This document shows positions 19,875 to 28,846 of a stretch of DNA of 64,000 nt, piece after piece. The notes beneath the pieces were generated by a model that was not told the origin of the DNA, searched no databases, and saw only the letters and a list, made by a program, of their open reading frames with translations. The position numbers and the translations under genes were made by a program. Every line of letters begins with the position of its first letter. Positions within the stretch are counted from its first letter, which is position 1. The stretch comes from Actinokineospora diospyrosa (GTDB lineage: Bacteria; Actinomycetota; Actinomycetes; Mycobacteriales; Pseudonocardiaceae): the NCBI RefSeq assembly GCF_024171925.1, contig NZ_JAMTCO010000007.1, positions 372,001-436,000 of the forward strand. The letters run 5' to 3'.

Positions 19875-20465
19875 CTAGCTGGGAACCAGGTGGCCCTCGG
19901 CGACCAGCGGTTCCGAGGCCGCCAACGCGGCCTGGTGGTACCTCGGCAACTCGGTGCCGACGGGCAGCACCTCGACCGCGGGCTCGTAGGTGCCCAGAGC
20001 CCGCAGCACCCGCTGCAGCTCCCCGGCCAGCCTCGGTGCGTCACCGGTCGTGGTGACCAGCACGACCCGGGCGACCGGCCCGGTAGTACGTCCCCTGCGC
20101 CAGCTCGACCGCGCCTCGACCACCTCGGGTCGACCACGCAGCATCGCGCTGAGCACCACGGCGACCGAATCGCCCATGCTCACCCATTCGGGCGACTCTG
20201 CGGAGAAGGTGTAGTCGAGTTCGCCGATTTCGTCCACCCACGCGAGCGCGTTGAGCTTCTCCGCGTCCGCCCCGTGACCCATCAGGGCGCTGACCGCGAT
20301 CCGGTACTCCTCCGGCGTGATCGCCACCCGCTCGCGCAGCAGGGTCAGCGGCAGCGCCCTGGCCACGGCGTCGACCGCGTCGGCGGCCAGCCAGTCGCGG
20401 AAGCGCCACAGCTGGCGGTCGTTGAGCCTGCCCGCCAGGCGCAGCAGGAGTTCGTGGGCGCTCAC
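19875..20465 (-). CDS. conserved hypothetical protein, 196 aa (paralogue of neighbour)
   Basis: Shares fold and motifs with the 303-aa protein encoded just downstream, including VEVLPVGTELPRYHQAAL against VEVLRDGTEPTDYHHTAM, so the pair arose by duplication. Function unknown. GTG start overlaps the ridA stop by 4 nt (GTGA), placing it in the operon DUF4177 - ridA - this gene - paralogue. Confidence 0.6.
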   Translation of the reverse strand: MSAHELLLRLAGRLNDRQLWRFRDWLAADAVDAVARALPLTLLRERVAITPEEYRIAVSALMGHGADAEKLNALAWVDEIGELDYTFSAESPEWVSMGDSVAVVLSAMLRGRPEVVEARSSWRRGRTTGPVARVVLVTTTGDAPRLAGELQRVLRALGTYEPAVEVLPVGTELPRYHQAALAASEPLVAEGHLVPS

Positions 20466-20917
20466 GCGACCTCCACGGTCAGCTCGACCTCCACCGGCAC
20501 CCCGCGCGGCAGCTCGCTCACCCCGACCGCGGAGCGCGCGTGCACGCCCGCCTCGCCGAAGACCTCGGCCAGGAAGTCCGACGCGCCGTTGAGCACCGCG
20601 GGCTGGCCGGTGAACCCCTCGGCGGAGGCGACGTACCCGACGACCTTGACCACGCGCACCACGGCGTCCAGGCCGACCAGGTTGTCGATCGCGGCGAGGG
20701 CGTTGAGCGCGGCCACCCTCGACAGCTGCTGCGCCTCCTCCGGGCTCACCTCGGCGCCGACCTTGCCGGTCGCCAGCGGCTCACCGCCGACCACGGGCAG
20801 CTGGCCCGCGGTGAACACCAGCGACCCGGAGCGGGACGCGGGCACGTAAGACCCGATGGGGGCCGCGACCGGGGGGAGTTCCACACCCAGGTCGGCCAAT
20901 CGCGCGCGCCAGCTCAT
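20462..20917 (-). CDS. RidA/YjgF family protein
   Basis: 151 aa, the length of the actinobacterial Rv3678c-type RidA. RidA enzymes hydrolyse reactive enamine/imine intermediates from PLP enzymes, forming trimers with the active site at subunit interfaces. The N-terminal strand SGSLVFTAGQLPVVGGEPLATGK is characteristic, as are ALNALAAIDNLVG and the C-terminal ARSAVGVSELPRGVPVEVELTVEVA. The Arg of the active-site Arg-x-x-V-x-V block is conserved as ARSAVGV. Lies between DUF4177 and the paralogous pair, all tightly spaced. Confidence 0.9.
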   Translation of the reverse strand: MSWRARLADLGVELPPVAAPIGSYVPASRSGSLVFTAGQLPVVGGEPLATGKVGAEVSPEEAQQLSRVAALNALAAIDNLVGLDAVVRVVKVVGYVASAEGFTGQPAVLNGASDFLAEVFGEAGVHARSAVGVSELPRGVPVEVELTVEVA

Positions 20918-20918
20918 C

Positions 20919-21086
20919 TCACGCCCCCTTGGGGCGCTTGAGGTACGCGACCAGCTGCTCGCCGGTCGGCCCGGGCAGCACCGAGACCAGCTCCCAGCCG
21001 TCCTCGCCCCACTGGTCGAGGATCTGCTTGGTCGCGTGGATCAGCAGCGGCACGGTGGCGTACTCCCACTTGGTCAACTCAGCCAA
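20919..21086 (-). CDS. DUF4177 family small protein, 55 aa
   Basis: Short gene reading MAELTKWEYATVPLLIHATK from TTG 21086, with GGTGAGGGA upstream. WEYATVPL, DQWGEDGWELV and the end LVAYLKRP are the DUF4177 pattern. The stop lies 1 nt before the ridA ATG, so the two are co-translated, as in mycobacteria where a similar small gene precedes the RidA gene. A TTG five codons later is a possible alternative start. Function unknown. Confidence 0.85.
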   Translation of the reverse strand: MAELTKWEYATVPLLIHATKQILDQWGEDGWELVSVLPGPTGEQLVAYLKRPKGA

Positions 21087-21204
21087 GGCCGGTCCCTCAC
21101 CTCGTCGCAGGTCGACCCGGTCGACCGACCAGGTCGGGGCTCACCCTAGCCGTTGACAGCCCGTGAAGACCCGCACGTCGCCGCGTGAGGCGCCGGGTGA
21201 TCGG

Positions 21205-21210
21205 TACCGT
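21205..21210 (+). promoter_or_regulatory. -10 box of the 82-aa membrane protein gene
   Basis: TACCGT, 6 nt before the ATG at 21217; no Shine-Dalgarno. Confidence 0.5.
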
Positions 21211-21216
21211 TGCGCC

Positions 21217-21465
21217 ATGGAGTCCTGGCGGGTCATCGCCACCGCGCTGCTCGGCGTCGCGGGGCTGGTGCTGGTGCTGCTGGCGATGGCCAAGGTGCGC
21301 GACCGGACCGGGCGTTCCGGCACGGTCGCCATCGCGGGCGCGGTCGCCTTCACCCTGCTGGTCGTGCTGGGTGTGTTGACCATCACCGTGCTGCCCGCCG
21401 GGGTCGTCTGGGGCGCGGTGATCGTGGTCGGTGTGGTCGCGTCCGCGCTGCTCCTGGTGGGTTGA
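21217..21465 (+). CDS. small membrane protein, 82 aa
   Basis: Three hydrophobic stretches (about residues 5-22, 34-55 and 58-80) separated by a short basic loop KVRDRTGRSG. No characterised homologue recognised. The ATG at 21217 is chosen because a -10 box sits 6 nt upstream and the open frame before it has no other signal. Divergent from the DUF4177-ridA operon and upstream of the ArsA pair. Confidence 0.6.
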   Translation: MESWRVIATALLGVAGLVLVLLAMAKVRDRTGRSGTVAIAGAVAFTLLVVLGVLTITVLPAGVVWGAVIVVGVVASALLLVG

Positions 21466-21516
21466 GGCGGCGCTGATCACCCGGTACTCGGGGGGCGGGG
21501 CGGGTAACCGGGCATT

Positions 21517-21522
21517 TACGCT
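21517..21522 (+). promoter_or_regulatory. -10 box of the ArsA-pair operon
   Basis: TACGCT; a GTG follows after 6 nt (21529) and an ATG after 3 nt (21526). The 6-nt spacing favours the GTG as leaderless start. Confidence 0.5.
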
Positions 21523-21528
21523 GAAATG

Positions 21529-22533
21529 GTGACCACCCCTGTCGTCGGCTGGACCGAGCAGATCGCCCGCGCGCGGCTGCACGTGGTGACCGGCAAGGGC
21601 GGGACCGGCAAGTCCACTGTGGCTGGCGCGCTGGCGTTGGCGCTGGCCACCGGCGGTAAGCGGGTCCTGCTGGTGGAGGTGGAGGGCAGGCAGGGCATCG
21701 CGGCGCTGTTCGACACGCAGCCGCTGCCCTACTCCGAGGAGAAGGTGGCCTCCGCGCCCGGCGGCGGCGAGGTGCGCGCGCTGCACGTGGACGTCGAGGC
21801 GGCGCTGCTGGAGTACCTGTCGATGTTCTACAACCTGGGTTTCGCGGGCCGCACGCTGCGCAAGATGGGCGCCATCGAGTTCGCCACGACCCTGGCGCCC
21901 GGCCTGCGCGACGTGCTGCTCACCGGGAAGATCAAGGAGTGCGTGACCCGCACCGACGACACCGGCAGGCACGTGTACGACGCGGTGGTGGTGGACGCCC
22001 CGCCGACCGGCCGGATCGTGAAGTTCCTCGACGTCACCAAGGCCATGGCCGACCTGGCCAAGGTGGGGCCGATCAAGGGGCAGAGCGACGGCGTCGTGCG
22101 GCTGCTGCACTCCGGTGACACCGCTGTGCACCTGGTGACCCTGCTCGAGGAGATGCCGGTGCGCGAGACCATCGAGGCAGTCGAAGAGCTCGACGGTGCG
22201 GATTTGCGACCGGGGGCGATCCTGCTCAACCGCGTCCGTCCACCCCGGCTGCCCGCACGTTCGGTTACCGCTGCCGCCGACGGCAGGGTCGACGCTTCCC
22301 GGGTACGCGCGGGGCTGCAGGCGGCAGGGCTAGCTCTGTCCGAGGGTGTCCTCGATGGACTGGTCGAAGAGACCGTGGAGCACGCCATCCGCGTCCAAGC
22401 CGAGCAGCGTGCCCGCGAACAGTTGGCCGAGATCGATCTGCCCGCGGTAGAGCTACCGGAGCAGGTTGACGGTATCGACGTAGGCACGCTCTACGAGCTA
22501 GCCGAGGTGCTTGTGGACCAGGGGGTCAGGTGA
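21529..22533 (+). CDS. ArsA/GET3-like ATPase, first of a pair
   Basis: 334 aa P-loop ATPase of the anion-transporting ATPase family, orthologous by position to Rv3679. The deviant Walker [10 protein letters not shown] lies near residue 21, and the switch region DAPPTG near residue 155. It partners the next gene. In mycobacteria the two form a heterodimeric ATPase linked to stress tolerance; no arsenite pump gene is present here, so arsenic export is unlikely. The stop overlaps the next start by 4 nt (GTGA). Confidence 0.88.
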   Translation: MTTPVVGWTEQIARARLHVVTGKGGTGKSTVAGALALALATGGKRVLLVEVEGRQGIAALFDTQPLPYSEEKVASAPGGGEVRALHVDVEAALLEYLSMFYNLGFAGRTLRKMGAIEFATTLAPGLRDVLLTGKIKECVTRTDDTGRHVYDAVVVDAPPTGRIVKFLDVTKAMADLAKVGPIKGQSDGVVRLLHSGDTAVHLVTLLEEMPVRETIEAVEELDGADLRPGAILLNRVRPPRLPARSVTAAADGRVDASRVRAGLQAAGLALSEGVLDGLVEETVEHAIRVQAEQRAREQLAEIDLPAVELPEQVDGIDVGTLYELAEVLVDQGVR

Positions 22534-23651
22534 GCCCCTTGGAGATAGACACGCTCATCGACGACCCCGACACCCGGGTGATCGTCTGTTGTGGCTCCGG
22601 TGGCGTAGGTAAGACCACCACAGCCGCGTCTATAGCGGTCCGAGCCGCCGAGCGCGGTCGTGCGACCGTGGTGTTGACCATCGACCCGGCCCGCCGCCTT
22701 GCCCAGGCGCTAGGGCTCGCCGAACTGGGCAACGTGCCGCGCGAGGTCAGCGTCGCCGGGTTCGAACCCAAGGGCTCGCTTAGCGCGATGATGCTGGACA
22801 TGCGCCGCACCTTCGACGACATGGTGATCGCGCACGCGGGGGAGAAGCGCGCGGAAGAGGTGCTGGCCAACCCGTTCTACCGGACCATCTCCTCGTCGTT
22901 CTCCGGCACCCAGGAGTACATGGCGATGGAGAAGCTCGGCCAACTCGCCGCCGACGGCACCTGGGACCTGATCGTCGTCGACACCCCGCCGTCGCGGTCG
23001 GCGCTCGACTTCCTCGACGCGCCGCAGCGGCTGTCCACCGCGCTCGACGGCCGCATGATCAAGCTGCTCACCGCGCCTGCCCGCGCGGGCGGTTGGGGTA
23101 TCCGCAAGGTGGTCAGCGCCGGGTTCGGCCTGTTCGCCAAGGCCGTGTCGACCATCGTCGGCGGTCAGTTGCTCGCCGACGCGTCCGCGTTCGTGCAGGC
23201 CTTCGACGGCATGTTCGGCGGCTTCCGCGAGCGCGCCCGCAAGACCTACGAACTGCTGCGCTCCTCCGGTACCGCGTTCGTCGTGGTCGCCGCCCCGGAG
23301 CCGGACGCGCTGCGCGAGGCCAGCTACTTCGTCGAGCGGCTCGCTGAAGAGTCCATGCCGCTGGCCGGGTTGGTCGTCAACCGGACCCACCCGGTGCTGG
23401 CCCAGCTCCCGGCCGCCAAAGCCCTCGGTGCCGCGGAGAACCTGGAGGCCAGCGGCGGCGCCCCGCTGGCGGCGGCGGTGCTGCGCCTGCACGCCGACCG
23501 GGTCGCCCTCGCCCAGCGCGAGCGCCGGTTGATCGCCCGGTTCACCAAGGCGCACCCGGCGGTCTCCCTCGCCCACGTCCCGGCGCTCGCCGCGGACGTG
23601 CACGACCTGGCGGGCCTGCGCGACATCGGTGACCAACTCGCGGGCGGCTGA
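22530..23651 (+). CDS. ArsA/GET3-like ATPase, second of a pair
   Basis: 373 aa, position of Rv3680. Walker [10 protein letters not shown] near residue 23, [11 protein letters not shown], and [17 protein letters not shown] as switch II. The fold continues with a helical region ([24 protein letters not shown]) typical of the ArsA/GET3 client-interacting part. GTG start embedded in the upstream stop, so equimolar synthesis of the two ATPases is expected. About 200 nt without a gene follow before the convergent whiB4. Confidence 0.9.
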   Translation: MSPLEIDTLIDDPDTRVIVCCGSGGVGKTTTAASIAVRAAERGRATVVLTIDPARRLAQALGLAELGNVPREVSVAGFEPKGSLSAMMLDMRRTFDDMVIAHAGEKRAEEVLANPFYRTISSSFSGTQEYMAMEKLGQLAADGTWDLIVVDTPPSRSALDFLDAPQRLSTALDGRMIKLLTAPARAGGWGIRKVVSAGFGLFAKAVSTIVGGQLLADASAFVQAFDGMFGGFRERARKTYELLRSSGTAFVVVAAPEPDALREASYFVERLAEESMPLAGLVVNRTHPVLAQLPAAKALGAAENLEASGGAPLAAAVLRLHADRVALAQRERRLIARFTKAHPAVSLAHVPALAADVHDLAGLRDIGDQLAGG

Positions 23652-23857
23652 CCCAGGGCACGACAGGTCGACGATCGTCCCCGGCGGGAACCGGGACATC
23701 GCGGCAGACCCCCCACCGCTGATATCTCGATCCCGCCGGGTTTCGATCGCATTGGCGAACGCTCCCGGGCTGGCCGTGCACTGACCGGACACCAGCCCTC
23801 GGCCGGGCAGCCCTCACCCGCGCGACGGCACCCAGCCGCCGCGAGGGGTCGGGCTGA

Positions 23858-24169
23858 TCAACCGACCTGGGCGTCGATGTCGTCGTAGAGGTGCCTGCGG
23901 CGGGCGTCGTCGAGCAGGTCGCGCCACGAGAGCACGTCCGGCCTGCGGCGCAGCAGCGCTCGGCGCTCCCGCTCGGTCATCCCACCCCACACACCGAACT
24001 CGATGCGGTTGTCCAGTGCCTCGGCCAGGCACTCGGTGCGGACCGGGCACGCGATGCAGACCATCTTGGCCTTGCGCTGCTCGGCACCCCGGACGAAAAG
24101 CCCGTCGGGGTCTTCGTCCCGGCACGTGGCCCGGACCCGCCAATCGGCCTGCTGAGTTTCGAGATGCAT
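23858..24169 (-). CDS. whiB4: WhiB-family iron-sulfur regulator (WhiB4 type)
   Basis: 103 aa. Four Cys ligands for a [4Fe-4S] cluster are present: one in RATCRDEDPDGLF and the C-x2-C-x5-C group in MVCIACPVRTEC. The WhiB turn GVWGGMTERERR is intact, followed by a basic C-terminal segment RRALLRRRP for DNA contact. Assignment to the WhiB4 group rests on synteny with the ArsA pair and ponA2, as in mycobacteria, where WhiB4 is a redox sensor. ATG at 24169 with GGTGGGGG immediately upstream. Confidence 0.92.
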   Translation of the reverse strand: MHLETQQADWRVRATCRDEDPDGLFVRGAEQRKAKMVCIACPVRTECLAEALDNRIEFGVWGGMTERERRALLRRRPDVLSWRDLLDDARRRHLYDDIDAQVG

Positions 24170-24408
24170 ATCCCCCACCCCTGTCGTCGTCGCGACCCTG
24201 AAACCCGATACCCCCCGGTACCGGTGCCTTCCAGCTCCACCTGCGGACCTGTTCGGCGCTGTCGTGAGACGTTGACGAACTTTACTGGGTCCCGGTTCCA
24301 TCGAACACGCCGACGGACGCAGGTGTTACAGAAAGTCAATACGCCAGGTGGTGTCGTCCGAACGGCACTTCGCGTGACGGTTTCACGGTGGTCCGACCGG
24401 GTCACGCG

Positions 24409-24414
24409 TAGGCT
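24409..24414 (+). promoter_or_regulatory. -10 box of ponA2
   Basis: TAGGCT, 7 nt before the GTG at 24422; no Shine-Dalgarno, so the mRNA is probably leaderless. Confidence 0.5.
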
Positions 24415-24421
24415 GGTCCCC

Positions 24422-26932
24422 GTGCGTGTGGGAGACAGCCTGTTGAAACTTCTCGGCCTCTGCCTGCTCGCCGGGGTCCTCGTCGCCGGGATGATGTTCC
24501 CGATCGTGGGTGCCCTCGGCGTGGCCTCGAACCGGGCGAGCGACACGATCGACAGCGTTTCCGCTGATCTCGTGTCCACCCCGCAACCGCTGATCACCAC
24601 GATCACCGACAGCGCGGGCACCCCGATCGCCTCGCTGTACGACCAGTACCGCATCCCGGTCACCGCCGAGCAGATCTCGCCGACGATGAAGGCGGCGCTG
24701 ATCTCGGTCGAGGACCGCCGGTTCTACGAGCACCACGGCGTGGACTGGAAGGGCACCATCCGCGCGGCGATCTCCAACCAGTCCGGCGGTGACGTGCAGG
24801 GCGCCTCGACGCTGACCCAGCAGTACGTCAAGAACTACCTGATCAACGTGGTCAACCGGGACAACAAGACCGAGCAGTCCAAGGCCCAGGAGCAGACCGT
24901 CGCGCGCAAGCTGCGCGAGGCGCGGATCGCCATCCAGCTCGAGCAGAAGATGAGCAAGGAAGAGATCCTCACCGGCTACCTCAACGTGGTCGAGTTCGCC
25001 TACGAGGTCTACGGCATCGGCGCGGCGGCCAGCGCGTACTTCGGCACCAGCCCGGACAAGCTCACCGTGGCCCAGGCGGCGCTGCTGGCGGGCGCGGTGA
25101 ACAACCCCGTGCTCTACAACCCGTGGCGCAAGCCGACCGAGTCGCTGCAGCGGCGCAACTTCGTGATCGACAAGATGGTCGAGAACCAGAAGCTGTCCGC
25201 GGACGTGGCCACGGCGGCGAAGAAGGAGCCGCTCGGCATCCTGCCCACGCCGAAGAAGCCCGCCGCGAACTGCGTCGGGGCGGGCCCGCAGTACGGCTTC
25301 TACTGCCAGTACGTCTTCGAGTACCTGGCCAAGCTCGGGTTCACCGACGACCAGATCAAGACCGGCGGCTACACGATCAAGACGAGCTTCGACGCGAAGG
25401 CCACCCAGATGGCCAAGGAGGCGGTCGAGGCGGAGGTGCCCAAGACGCAGCCGGGCATCGCGAACACGATGGCCGTCGTAGCCCCCGGCAAGGAGCGCCA
25501 CCAGGTGCTGGCCCTGGTCGCCAACCGCGACTACGGCCTCGACCCCGGTGCGGGCCAGACCACCTACGGCCTGCCGAGCCGGATCGCCAACAAGTTCGGC
25601 GCGGGCTCCATCTTCAAGATCTTCACCGCGGCCGCCTACCTGGAGAAGGGCGGCGGCATCAACAACATCGTGGACGTGCCGGACACGTTCACCTCCAACG
25701 TCTTCACCGGCGGCGGCAAGACCTGCCCGCGCACCCCGGCGCCCAACGACGGCGACACCCGGTTGTACTGCCTGAAGAACGGCGGCAAGTACCCGGACAA
25801 GATGCCGCTCACCGACGCCCTGGCCACCTCCCCGAACACCGCGTTCGTCCAGCTCGAGGAGCGGATCGGGATGGCCCCGGTCGTCGACATGGCCAGCAGG
25901 CTCGGCCTGCGCGACACGATGGCCTCCAGCATGGGCGGCGTCGACCCGGACCCCAGCCGGACCGAGGCGGAGTACCGGCTCAGCCAGAACGACTTCTTCA
26001 AGCCCAGCGGCAACAGCGCGGGCAAGGCGTCGTTCACCCTCGGCCCCGGCCCGGTGAGCACCCTCGAACTCGCCAACGTCGCGGCCACGCTGGTCAGCGG
26101 CGGTGTGTGGTGCCCGCCATCGCCGCTGCTGGAGGTGCTCGACCGCAACGGCAAGGCCGTGGACGTCAACGAGCAGCCCTGCGAGCAGGCGATCGCCGAA
26201 CCGCTGGCGAACACGCTGGTCACCGGCCTGTCGAAGGACGACCAGATCGCGGGCGGCACCTCCCGGCTCGCCGCGCAGGCGGTCGGCTGGGACCGGCCGA
26301 TGATGGGCAAGACCGGCACCACCCAGGAGCACAAGTCCGCCGGGTTCGTCGGCGCCACCCCGCAGTACGCCGCCGCGGTGCTGACCTTCAACGACAGCCC
26401 CAAGCCGCAGGGCATCTGCGACTACGACCCACCGCGGCTGTGCGGCACCAACGGCAACATCTACGGCGGCAAGGTGCCCGCGCGCACCTGGTTCGCGATG
26501 ATGAAGCGCTACATGGAGGGCGTCCCCAGGGCGGAGTTGCCCCTCATCGACCCGCGCTACGTCGACGGCGGCCCGGAGATCAAGGTCCCGGACGTGATCA
26601 ACCTCAGCCAGGAGGACGCGACCAGGACCCTGCAGGACGCGGGCTACAAGGTCGTCGTCAAGGACCGCAACGACGCGCGCAAGAAGGGCACCGTCGTCGG
26701 CCAGTCGCCGCGCGGGGCCGCGTTGATCGGCGAGACGATCACGCTGCAGGTGAGCACCGGGTACGTGCCGCCGCCGCGCACGACCGACCCGTCGATCCCA
26801 CCGCCCGGCACGACCGACATCCCCGGTCCGGGTACCGGCGGGGGCGGTGGTGGGGGCGGCACCCCGGGCCGACCGGGCAACGGCGGTAGGCCCGGTGATC
26901 CGACCTTCACGATCATCCCGCCGATTCCCTAG
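24422..26932 (+). CDS. ponA2: class A penicillin-binding protein (PonA2 type) with C-terminal PASTA domain
   Basis: Bifunctional peptidoglycan synthase at the membrane, 836 aa. A transmembrane segment (about residues 8-33) is followed by a GT51 glycosyltransferase with Glu97 in SVEDRRFYEHHGVD. The transpeptidase has Ser396 (SIFK), SPN at 470-472 and KTG at 630-632. A PASTA domain (about 718-779) and a Pro/Gly-rich tail end the protein. GTG 24422 is chosen from the -10 box spacing, although the frame is open far upstream. Divergent from whiB4, terminated by a strong hairpin. Confidence 0.95.
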   Translation: MRVGDSLLKLLGLCLLAGVLVAGMMFPIVGALGVASNRASDTIDSVSADLVSTPQPLITTITDSAGTPIASLYDQYRIPVTAEQISPTMKAALISVEDRRFYEHHGVDWKGTIRAAISNQSGGDVQGASTLTQQYVKNYLINVVNRDNKTEQSKAQEQTVARKLREARIAIQLEQKMSKEEILTGYLNVVEFAYEVYGIGAAASAYFGTSPDKLTVAQAALLAGAVNNPVLYNPWRKPTESLQRRNFVIDKMVENQKLSADVATAAKKEPLGILPTPKKPAANCVGAGPQYGFYCQYVFEYLAKLGFTDDQIKTGGYTIKTSFDAKATQMAKEAVEAEVPKTQPGIANTMAVVAPGKERHQVLALVANRDYGLDPGAGQTTYGLPSRIANKFGAGSIFKIFTAAAYLEKGGGINNIVDVPDTFTSNVFTGGGKTCPRTPAPNDGDTRLYCLKNGGKYPDKMPLTDALATSPNTAFVQLEERIGMAPVVDMASRLGLRDTMASSMGGVDPDPSRTEAEYRLSQNDFFKPSGNSAGKASFTLGPGPVSTLELANVAATLVSGGVWCPPSPLLEVLDRNGKAVDVNEQPCEQAIAEPLANTLVTGLSKDDQIAGGTSRLAAQAVGWDRPMMGKTGTTQEHKSAGFVGATPQYAAAVLTFNDSPKPQGICDYDPPRLCGTNGNIYGGKVPARTWFAMMKRYMEGVPRAELPLIDPRYVDGGPEIKVPDVINLSQEDATRTLQDAGYKVVVKDRNDARKKGTVVGQSPRGAALIGETITLQVSTGYVPPPRTTDPSIPPPGTTDIPGPGTGGGGGGGGTPGRPGNGGRPGDPTFTIIPPIP

Positions 26933-26937
26933 CTGAT

Positions 26938-26971
26938 GAGACCGCCGGGCCGCTGTTGGCCCGGCGGTCTC
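26938..26971. terminator. bidirectional terminator between ponA2 and the MBL gene
   Basis: Perfect 13-bp stem GAGACCGCCGGGC / GCCCGGCGGTCTC with an 8-nt loop between two convergent stops. Confidence 0.85.
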
Positions 26972-26975
26972 GTGC

Positions 26976-27773
26976 TTAAGGCTGCCCGCGCAGGTACTCC
27001 AGTTGTGCCCGGACCGACCACTCGGCGGGCGCCCACAGCGACTGGTCGACGTCGGCGTACACGACCTCGACGATCTGGCGTGGGGTGGCTGAGGGGCCCA
27101 GTTGCGCCAGAGCGCCCCGAATCTGGTCTAGGCGTTGTTCTCGGTGGGCCAGGTACTCCTGGACGACAGCGACGAGATCCGGGAGATCTGGGCCGTGTCC
27201 GGGTAGTACTGCCGTGCCCGGCTTACGCCCCGCGAGTGTCTTCAGTGCGTCGAGGTAAGAGCCCAGTTCGCCGTCGGGTGGGGAGATGACCGTGGTGCCC
27301 CGGCCGAGGATGGTGTCGCCGGTCAGCACGGCAGAGCTACCTGCGTGATCGATGGCGAAGCAGATCGAGTCAGCTGAGTGCCCCGGGGTGTGTAGGACCT
27401 CTAGGTCCAGCCCGGCAAGCTGGAGGATGTCGCCGTCGCGCAGGGGTCCTTCACCGCGGCACAGGTCGGGGTCAAACGCGCGCACGGGTGCGTTGGCCCT
27501 CTCCGCCAGCCAGGTAGCGCCACCGACATGATCAGCGTGGTGGTGGGTGATCAGGATGGACTCGATCTCCCCGGCCTCGGCCAAGACGCGCTGCAGGTGG
27601 GGCAGGTCCTCTTCGCCGGGGTCGACGACGATCGAACGGGTCGAGTCCGGTGCCCGCAGCAACCAGGTGTTGGTGCCATCGAGCGTCATCGGGCCGGGGT
27701 TGTCTTCAAGAACGACGCTCGCGAACGGCGTCACTTGGCGCGAAACACCGTAGGCGGGGTGGGACATCGACAC
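26976..27773 (-). CDS. metallo-beta-lactamase fold hydrolase
   Basis: 265 aa, ortholog by position of Rv3677c. The zinc-binding motif THHHADHVGG is intact, with HTPGHSADS, TGDTILG and PGHGPD supplying the remaining ligands. A C-terminal winged-helix-like region (RGALAQLGPSATPRQIVEVVYADVD) resembles the LACTB2/glyoxalase II-like endoribonuclease-type MBL proteins. Function is therefore a thioester- or RNA-cleaving hydrolase; which one is not decidable. Start at GTG 27773, with an ATG two codons later as alternative. Divergent from the NUDIX gene. Confidence 0.88.
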   Translation of the reverse strand: MSMSHPAYGVSRQVTPFASVVLEDNPGPMTLDGTNTWLLRAPDSTRSIVVDPGEEDLPHLQRVLAEAGEIESILITHHHADHVGGATWLAERANAPVRAFDPDLCRGEGPLRDGDILQLAGLDLEVLHTPGHSADSICFAIDHAGSSAVLTGDTILGRGTTVISPPDGELGSYLDALKTLAGRKPGTAVLPGHGPDLPDLVAVVQEYLAHREQRLDQIRGALAQLGPSATPRQIVEVVYADVDQSLWAPAEWSVRAQLEYLRGQP

Positions 27774-27819
27774 TCCGTTCGGTGGCGGGTTGTTCGGCCG
27801 ACCCGACAGTAACCCCGGT

Positions 27820-27825
27820 TAAGGT
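27820..27825 (+). promoter_or_regulatory. -10 box of the NUDIX gene
   Basis: TAAGGT, 6 nt before the GTG at 27832; no Shine-Dalgarno. Confidence 0.5.
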
Positions 27826-27831
27826 CGCACC

Positions 27832-28641
27832 GTGCCCGAGTTGCCTGACGAGATGGTCCTGCCGGAGGGGTTCGCCCCGCCGGACGCGCCCTATCCGCCT
27901 GTCGTCCCACGAGACGCCGCCACCGTCATGCTCGTCCGCGACGGGGCGACCGGACTGGAGGTCTTCCTCCTGCGCCGCGTCATGGGCATGGCCTTCGCGG
28001 GCGGTATGACCGTCTTCCCCGGCGGCGGCGTGGACAAGCGCGACGCGGACACCACCATCCGCTGGCACGGCGAGCCCCCGTCGTGGTGGGCGGCCCGCTT
28101 CCGCTGCGACGAGTCCCTCGCCCGGGCCCTCGTCTGCGCGGCGGTCCGCGAGACCTTCGAGGAGTCCGGCGTCCTGCTCGCAGGCCCGGACGGGGCCGGC
28201 GTCGTCTCCGACACCCGTCCGTTCCACGCGGCCCGCCAGGCCCTGGTCGACCGCGAGTACTCCTTCGCCGAGTTCCTGGCCGCCAACGACCTCGTCCTGC
28301 GCGCGGACCTGCTGCGGCCGTGGTCCAACTGGGTCACCCCGGTCCCGGAGCCCCGGCGCTACGACACCCGCTTCTTCCTCGCGTCCATGCCCACCGGCCA
28401 GCAGGCGGACGGCGCCACGACCGAGGCCGAGGACGCGATCTGGCAGACCCCGGCCACGGCCATGTCCGACTGGAAGACCGGGAGCCGGGCACTGCTCCCG
28501 CCGACCTGGATGACGCTGGCCGAGCTGGACGAGGCCGGGTCCGTGGCCGCCGCCGTCGCCGCGGAGCGCGTGATCGAGAAGACGACGCCCGAGATCATTC
28601 GCGACGGCGACAAGCTCCGGGTGGTCCTCACCAAGGAGTAG
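27832..28641 (+). CDS. NUDIX hydrolase (NUDT19-like)
   Basis: 269 aa. The strand VPRDAATVMLVRDG opens the NUDIX fold. FAGGMTVFPGGGVDKRD precedes an interrupted NUDIX box in which about 35 residues separate the GG part from CAAVRETFEESGVLL (REx2EExG). This split box is typical of the NUDT7/NUDT19 coenzyme-A-diphosphatase-like branch. The substrate (CoA ester or nucleotide sugar) is not certain. Divergently paired with the MBL gene, as in many actinobacteria, which suggests a shared metabolic context. Confidence 0.88.
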   Translation: MPELPDEMVLPEGFAPPDAPYPPVVPRDAATVMLVRDGATGLEVFLLRRVMGMAFAGGMTVFPGGGVDKRDADTTIRWHGEPPSWWAARFRCDESLARALVCAAVRETFEESGVLLAGPDGAGVVSDTRPFHAARQALVDREYSFAEFLAANDLVLRADLLRPWSNWVTPVPEPRRYDTRFFLASMPTGQQADGATTEAEDAIWQTPATAMSDWKTGSRALLPPTWMTLAELDEAGSVAAAVAAERVIEKTTPEIIRDGDKLRVVLTKE

Positions 28642-28834
28642 CGGCCGATCCGCTGTGGACGCTGAGAGCACCGGGTCCGTGCGGGCCGTCGACGGAGAGC
28701 GGCCTGGCTGAGGCGCGCATCGTCGGGCTCGTTGTCCGGATCGACCACGTGCCTGCCAATGCGGCTTGAGCAGGCCTGGGCAAGATCAGCGCGGACAGGG
28801 GTGGGTCGGGCTGTCCTGGCCGGGTGGGGTGCCC

Positions 28835-28840
28835 CAGGAT
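28835..28840 (+). promoter_or_regulatory. -10 box of the Gfo/Idh oxidoreductase gene
   Basis: CAGGAT, 6 nt before the ATG at 28847; no Shine-Dalgarno. Confidence 0.4.
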
Positions 28841-28846
28841 GGGCGC

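Noticed and set aside
24383-26332. 649-codon minus-strand frame opposite ponA2
   Set aside because: Antisense shadow; the plus strand encodes a full class A PBP with all catalytic motifs.
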